Shown here piece by piece: positions 52,215-60,631 of a stretch of DNA of 64,000 bases. Numbering within the stretch: the first letter of the stretch is position 1; every line of letters begins with the position of its first letter. A program made the translations under genes and the position numbers. The notes beneath the pieces are model-generated. The model ran no database searches, was not told the origin of the DNA, and saw only the letters and a list, made by a program, of their open reading frames with translations. This DNA is from Microbacterium pygmaeum (GTDB lineage Bacteria > Actinomycetota > Actinomycetes > Actinomycetales > Microbacteriaceae), in the NCBI RefSeq assembly GCF_900100885.1, contig NZ_LT629692.1:744001-808000 (forward strand), read 5' to 3'.

Positions 52215-53153
52215 ATGACCGAGTTCCACGACGTCGCCCTGACCGGTGGTGGATTCGATTTCCGGGTCCGGGTCTACCCCGCACCGCAGCCCACCGGCGC
52301 CGTGCTCAACTGGCTCCACGGCGGGGCGTTCATGTTCGGCACGCTCGACATGCCCGAGGCCGACCAGGTCGGGCGCTGCCTGAGCGAGTCGGGCACGACG
52401 GTGGTGTCGGTGGACTACACGCTGGCTCCGTTGGATGCCCTCGCCGCGCTCGGCCCGATCGATGGCGGCGAAGGGATGCCGGCACCCGAAGGCATGCCGA
52501 CCCCAGAGCAGATGCGCGCCGAGATGGAGGCGGCCGGGCCCCGCGCCCGGTATCCGGTCGCATCGCTGCAGACGGTCGTCGCCTTCGACTGGGCGGTCGC
52601 GAACGCCCAGCGGTGGGGTGCTGCGCCGACGCGGGTGCTGCTCGGCGGGGCCAGTGCGGGGGGCAACCTGGCAGCCGGAGCAGCGGTGCGGTTGCGCGAT
52701 CGGGCTGCCACCGCGGCGGATGCTGCGGTCCCGGCATCCGTGGCGCTCGTCTACCCCGTTCTGCACGCGCCATTGCCCGACGCGAATGCCGAACTGGAGG
52801 CGAAACTCGCGGGTCTTCCGCGTGCGCTGACCTTCCCGCCCGAATCGACCAGTGCGATCAATGCCAACTATCTGGGTGAGGCCGCACCGGACGAGATCTA
52901 CGCGTTCCCCGGCGGCCACGACATGACGGGGCTCGCGCCGACGCTGATCGTGACAGCGGACCGCGATCGACTGCGTGCATCGGGCGAGGCTTTCGCTGCC
53001 GAACTGGCACTCGCGGGCGTCGACGTGTGCGTGGTGCGTCAGCGCGGCGCGCTGCACGGCTTCCTGAACGAGGTGGGGGATCCCGCCGCGGAAAGCACGT
53101 TGCGGTGGATCAGGACGGTGGCCACATTGACAGCAGCCCGCACCGTCCGTTAG
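52215..53153 (+). CDS. Alpha/beta hydrolase, HSL-type esterase
   Basis: A 312-residue hormone-sensitive-lipase-type esterase with oxyanion LHGGAF, Ser147 in GGASAGG, Asp249 in TADRD and His281 in LHGFLNE. AAAGGAGAG precedes the ATG. Flanked on both sides by the same 19-bp element in opposite orientation, so it is a self-contained regulated cassette. Its substrate is probably an ester of the aglycone pathway. Confidence 0.85.
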   Translation: MTEFHDVALTGGGFDFRVRVYPAPQPTGAVLNWLHGGAFMFGTLDMPEADQVGRCLSESGTTVVSVDYTLAPLDALAALGPIDGGEGMPAPEGMPTPEQMRAEMEAAGPRARYPVASLQTVVAFDWAVANAQRWGAAPTRVLLGGASAGGNLAAGAAVRLRDRAATAADAAVPASVALVYPVLHAPLPDANAELEAKLAGLPRALTFPPESTSAINANYLGEAAPDEIYAFPGGHDMTGLAPTLIVTADRDRLRASGEAFAAELALAGVDVCVVRQRGALHGFLNEVGDPAAESTLRWIRTVATLTAARTVR

Positions 53154-53181
53154 ATTCATCAAGCGAAAGTTACTTTTACTA
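53128..53181 (+). promoter_or_regulatory. Promoter plus IclR-type operator for the SDR/FAH/rhamnosidase operon
   Basis: TTGACA (53128-53133) and TAGATT (53152-53157) with an 18-bp spacer lie at the end of the esterase gene. AGCGAAAGTTACTTTTACT (53163-53181), the exact reverse complement of 52174-52192, covers the expected start of transcription, a repressor position. Confidence 0.65.
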
Positions 53182-53217
53182 AATGAAACTACCCACCCGA
53201 ACTGCAAGGAGCCGGTG

Positions 53218-54015
53218 ATGACGCCGCACAACACCGTCGAGGTCGAGCGTCGAGTCGACGCCGGCTGGCTGGGCCTCGAAGGCTCGCGCGTTCTCATCGC
53301 CGGGGCGGGCGGAATCGGGGGGGCGTGCGCGGTCGCGTACGCCAAAGCTGGAGCCTCGGTCGCCGTCGTCGACCGTGATCGCGCCACCCTCGACGCCCTG
53401 AGTATCCTGCTCGAGCCGGCGGGCGTCCCGTTCCTGCTGATCGAGGCCGACCTCACCGAGCACGGAGCCGGAACACGCGTCGTCGCGGAGACCGTGGACG
53501 GACTGGGAGGCCTTGATGTCCTGCTGCACGCGGTCGGCATCAACGACCGCCGGCCGATTCTCGAATTCACCGAAGACGAATGGGACCACATCCTGCAGGT
53601 GAACCTGTCGACGCTGTTCGGGCTCGCCCAGGCCGCCGGCCGTCACATGGTCGCCCAGGGCTCGGGCCGGGTGCTCGCCCTCTCCAGCGTCTCGGGCCTG
53701 CTCGCCCATCACTCGCACGGCCCGTACGCCGCGTCCAAGGGCGGCATCAACCAACTGCTGCGCGTCATGGCGCGCGAATGGGCCTCGGCCGGAGTCACGG
53801 TCAATGCGCTCGCTCCCGGCTACATCGAGACGCCGCTCACCGCAGGCGAGCTCGCCAAGCCTGGAAAACGACAGGATCTGGAGAGCCTCGTGCCGGCCGG
53901 TCGTCTCGGCACGCCCGACGAACTGACCGGCCCCGCCCTGTTCCTGTCGTCGCGTCACGCGGGATTCATCACCGGGCACGTGATGTACATCGACGGCGGA
54001 CGCACGCTGGTCTGA
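53218..54015 (+). CDS. SDR family oxidoreductase
   Basis: A 265-residue classical short-chain dehydrogenase with cofactor motif AGAGGIGGA, HAVG in place of NNAG, Ser in LSSVSG and YAASK. AAGGAG precedes the start; GTG 53215 is an alternative. First of a six-gene run that ends with the rhamnosidase. It could oxidise rhamnose or a deoxy-sugar acid, or an aromatic alcohol. Confidence 0.85.
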   Translation: MTPHNTVEVERRVDAGWLGLEGSRVLIAGAGGIGGACAVAYAKAGASVAVVDRDRATLDALSILLEPAGVPFLLIEADLTEHGAGTRVVAETVDGLGGLDVLLHAVGINDRRPILEFTEDEWDHILQVNLSTLFGLAQAAGRHMVAQGSGRVLALSSVSGLLAHHSHGPYAASKGGINQLLRVMAREWASAGVTVNALAPGYIETPLTAGELAKPGKRQDLESLVPAGRLGTPDELTGPALFLSSRHAGFITGHVMYIDGGRTLV

Positions 54016-54041
54016 GACTGAAGAGACGACAGGAGACGCAC

Positions 54042-54833
54042 ATGTCAGCATCCACCCCCCAGATCTTCCCCCGGTTCGCCGGCAAGACCGTCCTGGTCAC
54101 CGGCGCGGGCACCGGCTTCGGCGCCGAGATCGCGGTGCGCGCCGCGCAGGAAGGCGCCAGAGTCGCCGTTCACTACCGCTCCTCGAAGGCAGGCGCCGAG
54201 GCGACGCTCGAGCGCATCCGCGACGCGGGCAGCGACGGAATCCTCGTGCAGGCCGACATCGGCTCGTGGGACCAGATCAAGCGGATGGCCGATGAGGTCT
54301 GGGCCGCGTTCGGCACCCTCGACGTGCTGGTCAACAACGTCGGCGACGTCTCCAGCGAGCAGATGAACTGGAACGAGCTGACCCAAGAGGCCCTCGACGC
54401 GGTCATCGACATCGATGTCAAGGGCACGCTGCTGATGACGCACGAGTTCGGCGAGCGGATGCTGGCCCAGGGCCACGGCAACATCGTGCAGGTCGGCTCC
54501 ACGGTCATCGTGCGAGGTTCCGCCCGCGCCCCGCAGTACGCCGCGGCGAAGTACGCCATCCTCGGCATCACGAAGTCCTACGCGAAGGCGTTCGCGCCGA
54601 CCGTGCGTGTGAACACCTTCGCACCCGGCTTCATGGAGACCGAGCGGCTGCTGAACCGCGAGGACTGGAAGAACGGGCGCCGCGAGGTGCTGCTCGCCCA
54701 GACGCCGATGGGCGTCATCCCGCCGCCCGAGTTCGTCACCGGTGCGTGCCTCTGGCTCGCCACCGACGAGGCGGCCCACCTCACCGGTGGCTACATGCTC
54801 GCCGACGGCGGCTTCAACATGGTCGGCGCATAA
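54042..54833 (+). CDS. SDR family oxidoreductase
   Basis: A 263-residue classical SDR with TGAGTGFG, NNVG, Ser in VGSTV and YAAAK. ATG 54042 follows AGGAG. Next to another SDR and two FAH genes, it could be one of two dehydrogenases in a diketo-hydrolase-type deoxysugar route. The substrate is not shown by the sequence. Confidence 0.85.
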   Translation: MSASTPQIFPRFAGKTVLVTGAGTGFGAEIAVRAAQEGARVAVHYRSSKAGAEATLERIRDAGSDGILVQADIGSWDQIKRMADEVWAAFGTLDVLVNNVGDVSSEQMNWNELTQEALDAVIDIDVKGTLLMTHEFGERMLAQGHGNIVQVGSTVIVRGSARAPQYAAAKYAILGITKSYAKAFAPTVRVNTFAPGFMETERLLNREDWKNGRREVLLAQTPMGVIPPPEFVTGACLWLATDEAAHLTGGYMLADGGFNMVGA

Positions 54834-54864
54834 GCGTCCACCCACGACCGAGGAGACACGAACA

Positions 54865-55740
54865 ATGAAGCTCATCACCTTCGACGGCGGCCGCGTGGGC
54901 CGTCTCGAGCTCGAAGAAGGCACCGTCATCGAACTGGACGTGCCCTCGACCCGCGAGTACTTCGAACGCGGCGGCGACGTCCGCGAGACCGGAGAGCGCC
55001 TGGCCTACGCCGACGTGAAGCTCGAAGCGCCCATCCGGCCGAAGAAGTTCTTCCACACCGCGGGCAACTTCGCCGACCACCACAACGAGCTCACCGCCGT
55101 GGACTGGTCGCACCCCGTGCACAAGGGCATCGTGTTCTTCCAGAACGTCGACGCCATCATCGGGCCGGACGATGACATCGTCTACCCGGAGGGCCTCACC
55201 AAGGAGCTTGACTACGAGCTCGAGCTCGGCATCATCATCGGCAAGCCGGGCAAGTTCTTCGGGCCGGACGAAGCCGACGACTACATCGCCGGCTTCACCG
55301 TCTTCAACGACATCACCGCGCGCGACATCCAGCGCAAGGAGATGGAGTCGGGGGTGTTCTCGTTCAGCAAAGGCATCGACACGTTCTGCCCGATCGGCCC
55401 GTGGATCGTCACGCGCGACGAGGTGCCCGACATGCACGAGCTGCCCATGCAGCTGCGCGTCAACGGCGAAGTGCGCCAGCAGGGCAACACCAACCAGACC
55501 CGCATCAAGTTCCCGCACCTGGTCGCATACCACTCGCCGCAGATCTACAGCGCCGGCGACATCATCACGACCGGCACCATCTCGGGCGTCGCGGCCGTGC
55601 AGCCGAACCCGTTCGACTTCTACCTGCAGCCGGGTGATGAGATCGAGGCCGAGATCACCGGCATCGGCACCCTGCGCAACCGGGTCATCTCGTGGGAGGA
55701 CCGCTACGGCGAGCCCGCCCCGGCGCGGGTGGACTGGTGA
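54865..55740 (+). CDS. Fumarylacetoacetate hydrolase family protein
   Basis: A 291-residue FAH-family enzyme with KFFHTAGNFADHHNE, ExE ligands in DYELELGIIIG, FTVFNDITARDIQ and GDIITTGTISG. It follows the SDRs; GAGGAG lies upstream of the ATG. Plausible roles are cleavage of a 2,4-diketo-3-deoxy sugar acid (rhamnose route) or of an aromatic ring product. GTGA overlap with the next gene. Confidence 0.87.
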   Translation: MKLITFDGGRVGRLELEEGTVIELDVPSTREYFERGGDVRETGERLAYADVKLEAPIRPKKFFHTAGNFADHHNELTAVDWSHPVHKGIVFFQNVDAIIGPDDDIVYPEGLTKELDYELELGIIIGKPGKFFGPDEADDYIAGFTVFNDITARDIQRKEMESGVFSFSKGIDTFCPIGPWIVTRDEVPDMHELPMQLRVNGEVRQQGNTNQTRIKFPHLVAYHSPQIYSAGDIITTGTISGVAAVQPNPFDFYLQPGDEIEAEITGIGTLRNRVISWEDRYGEPAPARVDW

Positions 55741-56585
55741 GGATCGCGAACCTCGGGGGGCGCGCCGTCCTGGTCCGGGGCGAGAGCGGCGCGATCGACA
55801 TCGCCGGCGCGTCGGACGGACGCTTCGGCCCCGACCCGCAGTCGCTGTTCGAGAACTGGACGGCGTTCGCCGAGTGGGCTGACGCACTCCTGAACGCGGA
55901 TGCCGCGGCATCCGACTCGTTCGATGTCACCGAGCTGGGCGCCCCTGTCCCGCGCCCGCGTCAGGTGTTCGCGATCGGGTTGAACTACGCCGAGCACGCC
56001 GCTGAGGCCGGCTACCCGCCGGTTTCGATGCCGGTGACGTTCACGAAGTTCCCGTCCTCGATCGTCGGCCCGGATGCGGTCGTCGAGCTGCCCGAAGGGC
56101 ATGTCGACTGGGAGGTCGAGCTCGTCGTCGTGATCGGCCGCGAGGGGCACAAACTCGATCGGGAGAGCGCCTGGGACCACGTCGCGGGACTCACGATCGG
56201 TCAGGACCTCTCCGAGCGGATCACCCAGCTGCAGGGGTCGGCGCCGCAGTTCAGCCTGGGCAAGTCGTTCCCCGGGTTCGGCCCGACGGGCCCGTGGCTG
56301 GTCACGCCGGACGAGTTCGCCGATAAGGACGACCTCGCGATCTCGTGCAGCCTGTCCGGCGAGGGCATGCAGGCATCTCGCACGTCGATGATGCTCTACG
56401 ACGTGCCCGAACTGCTCGTGCGGATCTCGGCCGTCTGTCCGCTGCTGCCGGGCGACATCATCTTCTCGGGGACGCCCTCGGGGATCGGCAACCGCCGCAC
56501 GCCCCCGCGCTTCATCGGGGCGGACGACGTGCTGGTGAGCGAGATCGAGGGCATCGGCACGCTGACGACGCGGTTCACCGCGTGA
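55737..56585 (+). CDS. Fumarylacetoacetate hydrolase family protein
   Basis: A 282-residue FAH-family enzyme, the fourth in the window. It shows VFAIGLNYAEHA, ExE in WEVELVVVIG, LTIGQDLSER and GDIIFSGTPSG. GTG 55737 overlaps the previous stop. It is more like 2-keto-4-pentenoate/ureidoglycolate-type hydrolases than its neighbour, so the two probably act on different intermediates. Confidence 0.87.
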   Translation: MRIANLGGRAVLVRGESGAIDIAGASDGRFGPDPQSLFENWTAFAEWADALLNADAAASDSFDVTELGAPVPRPRQVFAIGLNYAEHAAEAGYPPVSMPVTFTKFPSSIVGPDAVVELPEGHVDWEVELVVVIGREGHKLDRESAWDHVAGLTIGQDLSERITQLQGSAPQFSLGKSFPGFGPTGPWLVTPDEFADKDDLAISCSLSGEGMQASRTSMMLYDVPELLVRISAVCPLLPGDIIFSGTPSGIGNRRTPPRFIGADDVLVSEIEGIGTLTTRFTA

Positions 56586-59359
56586 CGAACAGAGGAGATG
56601 TCCCGACCGGAGGAGCGACCGACCTGCTCTCCTCGTCCGTTCTGCACATCTCCTCCGCTCAGGCCGTGTCGTGCACCGACCTCCGAGTCGAGTACCTGCG
56701 GGCGCCGATCGCGATCGGCACGGATACGCCGCGATTCTCGTGGATCGTCGATCACCCGCAGGACGCATACGAGATCGTGGTCGCTCGTGGCGCCGAGCCG
56801 ATCTGGTCGAGCGGACCCGTCGAGAGCCCGCAGACGTCGCTGGTGGAGTATGCCGGTGCCGCGCTCGCCTCCGACACCGACTACACCTGGCGGGTGCGTT
56901 CGCGGGCGGATGCCGGTGGCTGGTCTGACTGGGCATCGTCGACGTTCGGCACCGGACTCTTGGATGCTGCGGACTGGTCGGCAGCGTGGGTCGAGCCCGA
57001 CCAGCAGGATGCCGTCGTGGAGCGCTGGAGCATCCTCGACTGGATCCGCGGCCTCGGTCCGCAGGAGCCGCTCGAGGAGAGACTCCGACCGCCGCAGCTG
57101 CTGCGCCATCCGTTCGCCCTTGGGGAACGTCCGGTCCGCGCGCGCCTGTACGCGACCGCTCGCGGCGCGTATGCGGCCACGGTCAACGGCCTGCCTGCAG
57201 ACGACCAGGTGCTCGCCCCCGGGTCGGACACCTATGAGCACCGCATCTCGGTGCAGACGTACGACGTGACCGACGCGCTCGTCGAGGGCGAGAACGTGCT
57301 CGGCGTCGCGCTCGCCGACGGGTGGTGGGCGGGACGCCTCGGCCTCACCGGCTCGAGCGCGCAGTACGGCACTCGCACGAGCGCGATCTGGCAGCTGCAC
57401 GTGGAGTACGCCGACGGCGGTTCGGAGGTGATCGGCTCCGGCTCCGGAGTGCGCAGCAGCCCTGGCCCATGGGCCTACGCCGACCTGTTCGTCGGCGAGC
57501 AGTTCGACCGGAGAGCCGTACCGGTCGGCTGGGACCGCCCGGGCTTCTCCGACGAGGGGTGGACTCCGGTCGTCGAGGTCGGTCGCGATCACGCGCTCCT
57601 GAAAGCCTTCACCGGTGAGCCGATCCGCCGGGTGCTCGAACTGCCTGCCATCGAGGTCGTCGAGACGCCGGAGGGTGCGATCGTCGACTTCGGCCAGGTG
57701 ATCGCCGGGCGCGTCCGGCTGAGGCTGCACGACACGTCACCCGGTCAGCGCATCGTCCTCGAGCACACCGAGACGCTCGCCCCCGGCGGATCGTGGTTCG
57801 ACAACATTCAGGGCATCAACAAGGAGCAGACCGACATCTTCGTCGCCGCCGGCGATGACGACGAGTGGGAGCCCGAGTTCACGTTCCACGGCTTCCGCTA
57901 CGCGCGCGTCACGGGACTGCATGCGCCCCTGAATCGCGATGACATCGTCGCCGTCGTGATCGCCAGCGACCTCGAGCAGACCGGCGCGTTCTCGGCATCC
58001 GATCCTCGTCTCGATCGCCTGCATCAGAACGTGGTCTGGAGCCAGCGCGGCAACTTCGTCTCGATCCCGACCGACTGCCCGCAGCGCGAGAAGGTCGGCT
58101 GGACCGGCGACATCCAGGCCTTCGTCGGAGCCGCGGCCAACAACGCCCAGGTCGTGCCGTTCCTCACCCGCTGGCTGGAGAACCTGCGGGCCGACCAGCT
58201 GCCCGACGGGCGCATCCCGATCTTCTCGCCGCGCTCGCCGTTCGACGCCGATGCGGCGGCGAACGCGCAGGGGATCGGGTCGATCGTCGCCGCCGCCGGG
58301 TGGAGCGATGCGATCGCGATCGTGCCCTGGACGCTGTACGAACGGTACGGCGACCGGCGCCTCCTCGAGCATAACTACGACGCGCTGATCCGGTGGATCC
58401 AGTACCAGCGGAGGACAGCAGCGTCCGAGCTGCCCGAGGCGCTCATCGACACGGCGCTCGCGCCCGATCGCCGGGCGCGCCAGGCACTGCTCTACAACAC
58501 GGGAGCCCACTTCGGGGACTGGCTGACCCCCTCGACGATGGAGGGCAAGCCCGTCCACGAGGCGATCGGCATCGCTCCCGCACTGACCAGCGAGTACCTT
58601 GCGCCGATGTTCCAGGCCCGGACGCTGTCGATCGCAGCGCGGTGGGCGGACGTGCTCGGACGGACGGCGGATGCCGCGGCGCTGGCGACCGCGGCCGCCG
58701 ACGTTCGCGCTGCCTTCGCCGCGGAGTACGTCGACGCCGACGGCGATCTGCCCGTCCGGCTGCAGGGCGTCTACGTGCTGGCGCTGGCGTTCGACATGGT
58801 GCCCACAGCGCTGCGCGCGCGGACCGCGGCGCGTCTCGTCGAGCTCGTGCGCGAGCGCGGGAACCGGCTCGACACCGGGTTCCTGTCGACCCCGTACCTG
58901 CTGGACGTGCTCTACGACAACGGCCACCCCGATGTCGCACGCGCGCTGCTGTGGCAATCCGAGATGCCATCGTGGCTGTACGAAGTCGACCGCGGCGCGA
59001 CCACGATCTGGGAGACGTGGGATGCGATCTCGCCCGACGGGACGATCCGCCCGATGTCGCTCAATCACTACGCGCCCGGAGCCGTCGACGACGTGCTGTT
59101 CCGTCGGCTCGCCGGCATCCGCTCCACATCCCCCGGCTATCGCACCGCTGTGATCGAGCCCGACCTCGACAGCGGTCTGGAGCATGTGCACGCCCACGTC
59201 GGCACGCCGTACGGCCCGCTGGTGGTCTTCTGGAAGCGGACGGGCGACGGGGTCGAGATCACCGTCGAGGTGCCCGTCGGGGTCCGTGCAGAACTCGTCG
59301 CCGCCGGGCACACCGTGCCGCTGCCCTCCGGCACTTCCACCTGCACCTTCCCCTCCTGA
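56582..59359 (+). CDS. Alpha-L-rhamnosidase, GH78 (second copy)
   Basis: A 925-residue GH78 enzyme with domain order like that of the gene at 4651. Catalytic-site residues are Asp498, Glu503 and Asp510 in DCPQREKVGWTGD, and Glu811 in ATTIWETW. No signal peptide is visible. The GTG at 56582 overlaps the FAH stop; the first 30 residues are poorly conserved and a later start is possible. It ends before a strong terminator. The two rhamnosidases probably differ in aglycone or linkage preference. Confidence 0.9.
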   Translation: MTNRGDVPTGGATDLLSSSVLHISSAQAVSCTDLRVEYLRAPIAIGTDTPRFSWIVDHPQDAYEIVVARGAEPIWSSGPVESPQTSLVEYAGAALASDTDYTWRVRSRADAGGWSDWASSTFGTGLLDAADWSAAWVEPDQQDAVVERWSILDWIRGLGPQEPLEERLRPPQLLRHPFALGERPVRARLYATARGAYAATVNGLPADDQVLAPGSDTYEHRISVQTYDVTDALVEGENVLGVALADGWWAGRLGLTGSSAQYGTRTSAIWQLHVEYADGGSEVIGSGSGVRSSPGPWAYADLFVGEQFDRRAVPVGWDRPGFSDEGWTPVVEVGRDHALLKAFTGEPIRRVLELPAIEVVETPEGAIVDFGQVIAGRVRLRLHDTSPGQRIVLEHTETLAPGGSWFDNIQGINKEQTDIFVAAGDDDEWEPEFTFHGFRYARVTGLHAPLNRDDIVAVVIASDLEQTGAFSASDPRLDRLHQNVVWSQRGNFVSIPTDCPQREKVGWTGDIQAFVGAAANNAQVVPFLTRWLENLRADQLPDGRIPIFSPRSPFDADAAANAQGIGSIVAAAGWSDAIAIVPWTLYERYGDRRLLEHNYDALIRWIQYQRRTAASELPEALIDTALAPDRRARQALLYNTGAHFGDWLTPSTMEGKPVHEAIGIAPALTSEYLAPMFQARTLSIAARWADVLGRTADAAALATAAADVRAAFAAEYVDADGDLPVRLQGVYVLALAFDMVPTALRARTAARLVELVRERGNRLDTGFLSTPYLLDVLYDNGHPDVARALLWQSEMPSWLYEVDRGATTIWETWDAISPDGTIRPMSLNHYAPGAVDDVLFRRLAGIRSTSPGYRTAVIEPDLDSGLEHVHAHVGTPYGPLVVFWKRTGDGVEITVEVPVGVRAELVAAGHTVPLPSGTSTCTFPS

Positions 59360-59366
59360 ACGGACC

Positions 59367-59427
59367 GCTCCCCTGTCGCCAACCGTCCGTCCGCGGCGCC
59401 GTGGTGGACGGTTGGCGACGGGGGAGC
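59367..59427. terminator. Strong bidirectional terminator
   Basis: The 22-base arms at 59367-59388 and 59406-59427 pair with a single mismatch around a 17-base loop. It lies between the convergent rhamnosidase and LacI genes. It is the longest stem in the window. Confidence 0.8.
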
Positions 59428-59436
59428 AGTCCCGGT

Positions 59437-60447
59437 TCAGCGCGGCGCCGTCGAGGCCCGCACGATGAGCTCGGGCTGGAAGACCGTCTGACGGGCGATG
59501 CTCTCCGGATCTGCGGCCTCCTCGAGAAGGATCCGCAGCGCGGTGCGCCCGATCATCCGGCTCGGCTGACGCATCGACGACAGCGGCACGGCCGCCGCGG
59601 CGGCGAACGGGATGTCGTCGAACCCGATGATCGCGATCTCGTGCGGCACCAGCATCCGCCCCCCGACCACGAGCGACTGCAGCAGTCCGAGCGCCAGCAG
59701 GTCGTTCGCGGCGAACAGCGCATCGGGGCGCTCGTGCCGCGGTCGCGCGAGGATGCGCGCGCCGGCGGCCGCGCCCTCCCCGACGGTCATGGCCCCGGTC
59801 GCAATGACCTCGACTTCGACGTGCGCGCCGGCGTTCTCGGCCGCGACCCGTGCTCCGGCGAGGCGGTCGGTGACCTGGCGCATGTCGAACGGACCGCCGA
59901 CGAACGCGATGCGCGAACGACCGGTCTCGATCAGATGATCGACCGCCATCCGGCCGCCGAGCACGCTGTCGACCGACACCGACGAGAAGCGGCCGTCACC
60001 GCTGAAGCGGTCCACCAGCACCGCCGCGATGCCCCGGGCGCGGAGTTTCTGCAGCCGCGCCGTGATGTCGCCGTACGGGGCAATGAGCACGCCGCGCACC
60101 TGCTGCTCCTCGAACAGGTCGAGGTACAGGCGCTCGCGCGCGGGGTCCTCGTCGGTGTTGCCGTACAGCACGGCGATGCTGTGCCGGGATGCCTCGTCCT
60201 CGGCGCCTCGGACCACGTCGGTGTAGAACGGGTTCTGCCCGTCGAGCACGACGAAGCCGACCGTTGTGCTCACCCCGCCGCGGAGCTTGCGGGCGGCGTC
60301 GTTGCGCACGTAACCCAGCTCTTCGATTGCGAGGTTGACGCGGTCGATCGACTCGCTCGAGACCTCGTCGGGCCGATTCAGGACGTTCGAGACCGTGCCC
60401 ACGGAGACGCCGGCGCGCTGTGCGACGTCACGGATGCTCACCGGCAC
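59437..60447 (-). CDS. LacI-family transcriptional regulator
   Basis: A 336-residue LacI/GalR repressor with helix-turn-helix SIRDVAQRAGVSVGTVSNVL at the N-terminus and a periplasmic-binding-protein-like sugar-sensing domain. GTG 60447 is preferred since AGGAG lies five bases upstream; GTG 60486 would add 13 residues. It diverges from the ABC importer at 60632 and is expected to bind the palindrome at 60555-60568. The effector is probably the imported sugar, perhaps rhamnose. Confidence 0.9.
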   Translation of the reverse strand: MPVSIRDVAQRAGVSVGTVSNVLNRPDEVSSESIDRVNLAIEELGYVRNDAARKLRGGVSTTVGFVVLDGQNPFYTDVVRGAEDEASRHSIAVLYGNTDEDPARERLYLDLFEEQQVRGVLIAPYGDITARLQKLRARGIAAVLVDRFSGDGRFSSVSVDSVLGGRMAVDHLIETGRSRIAFVGGPFDMRQVTDRLAGARVAAENAGAHVEVEVIATGAMTVGEGAAAGARILARPRHERPDALFAANDLLALGLLQSLVVGGRMLVPHEIAIIGFDDIPFAAAAAVPLSSMRQPSRMIGRTALRILLEEAADPESIARQTVFQPELIVRASTAPR

Positions 60448-60511
60448 TGGCGCTCCTGCTCCCTCGTTGGATTCGCGTCTGGTCACGATTCGATCAAGGT
60501 CTGCAGAGAAC

Positions 60512-60581
60512 TTGACCGTGGTGGTCGGTCTCCATAGAGTAGCCTGAATCGCACCTGAATCGATTCAGTTCTGATTCAGAC
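60512..60581 (+). promoter_or_regulatory. ABC importer promoter with LacI operator
   Basis: TTGACC (60512-60517), 17-bp spacer, TAGAGT (60535-60540). Directly downstream, CTGAATC repeats (60544, 60555) lead into the perfect 14-bp palindrome CTGAATCGATTCAG (60555-60568), a typical LacI operator over the start of transcription. TGATTCAGAC follows at 60572-60581, also found at 97 and 13925. Confidence 0.75.
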
Positions 60582-60631
60582 CCAGGATTTCCACCCCGTC
60601 GTTCAAGACCTCAATGAGGAGGGTGCCCGAA

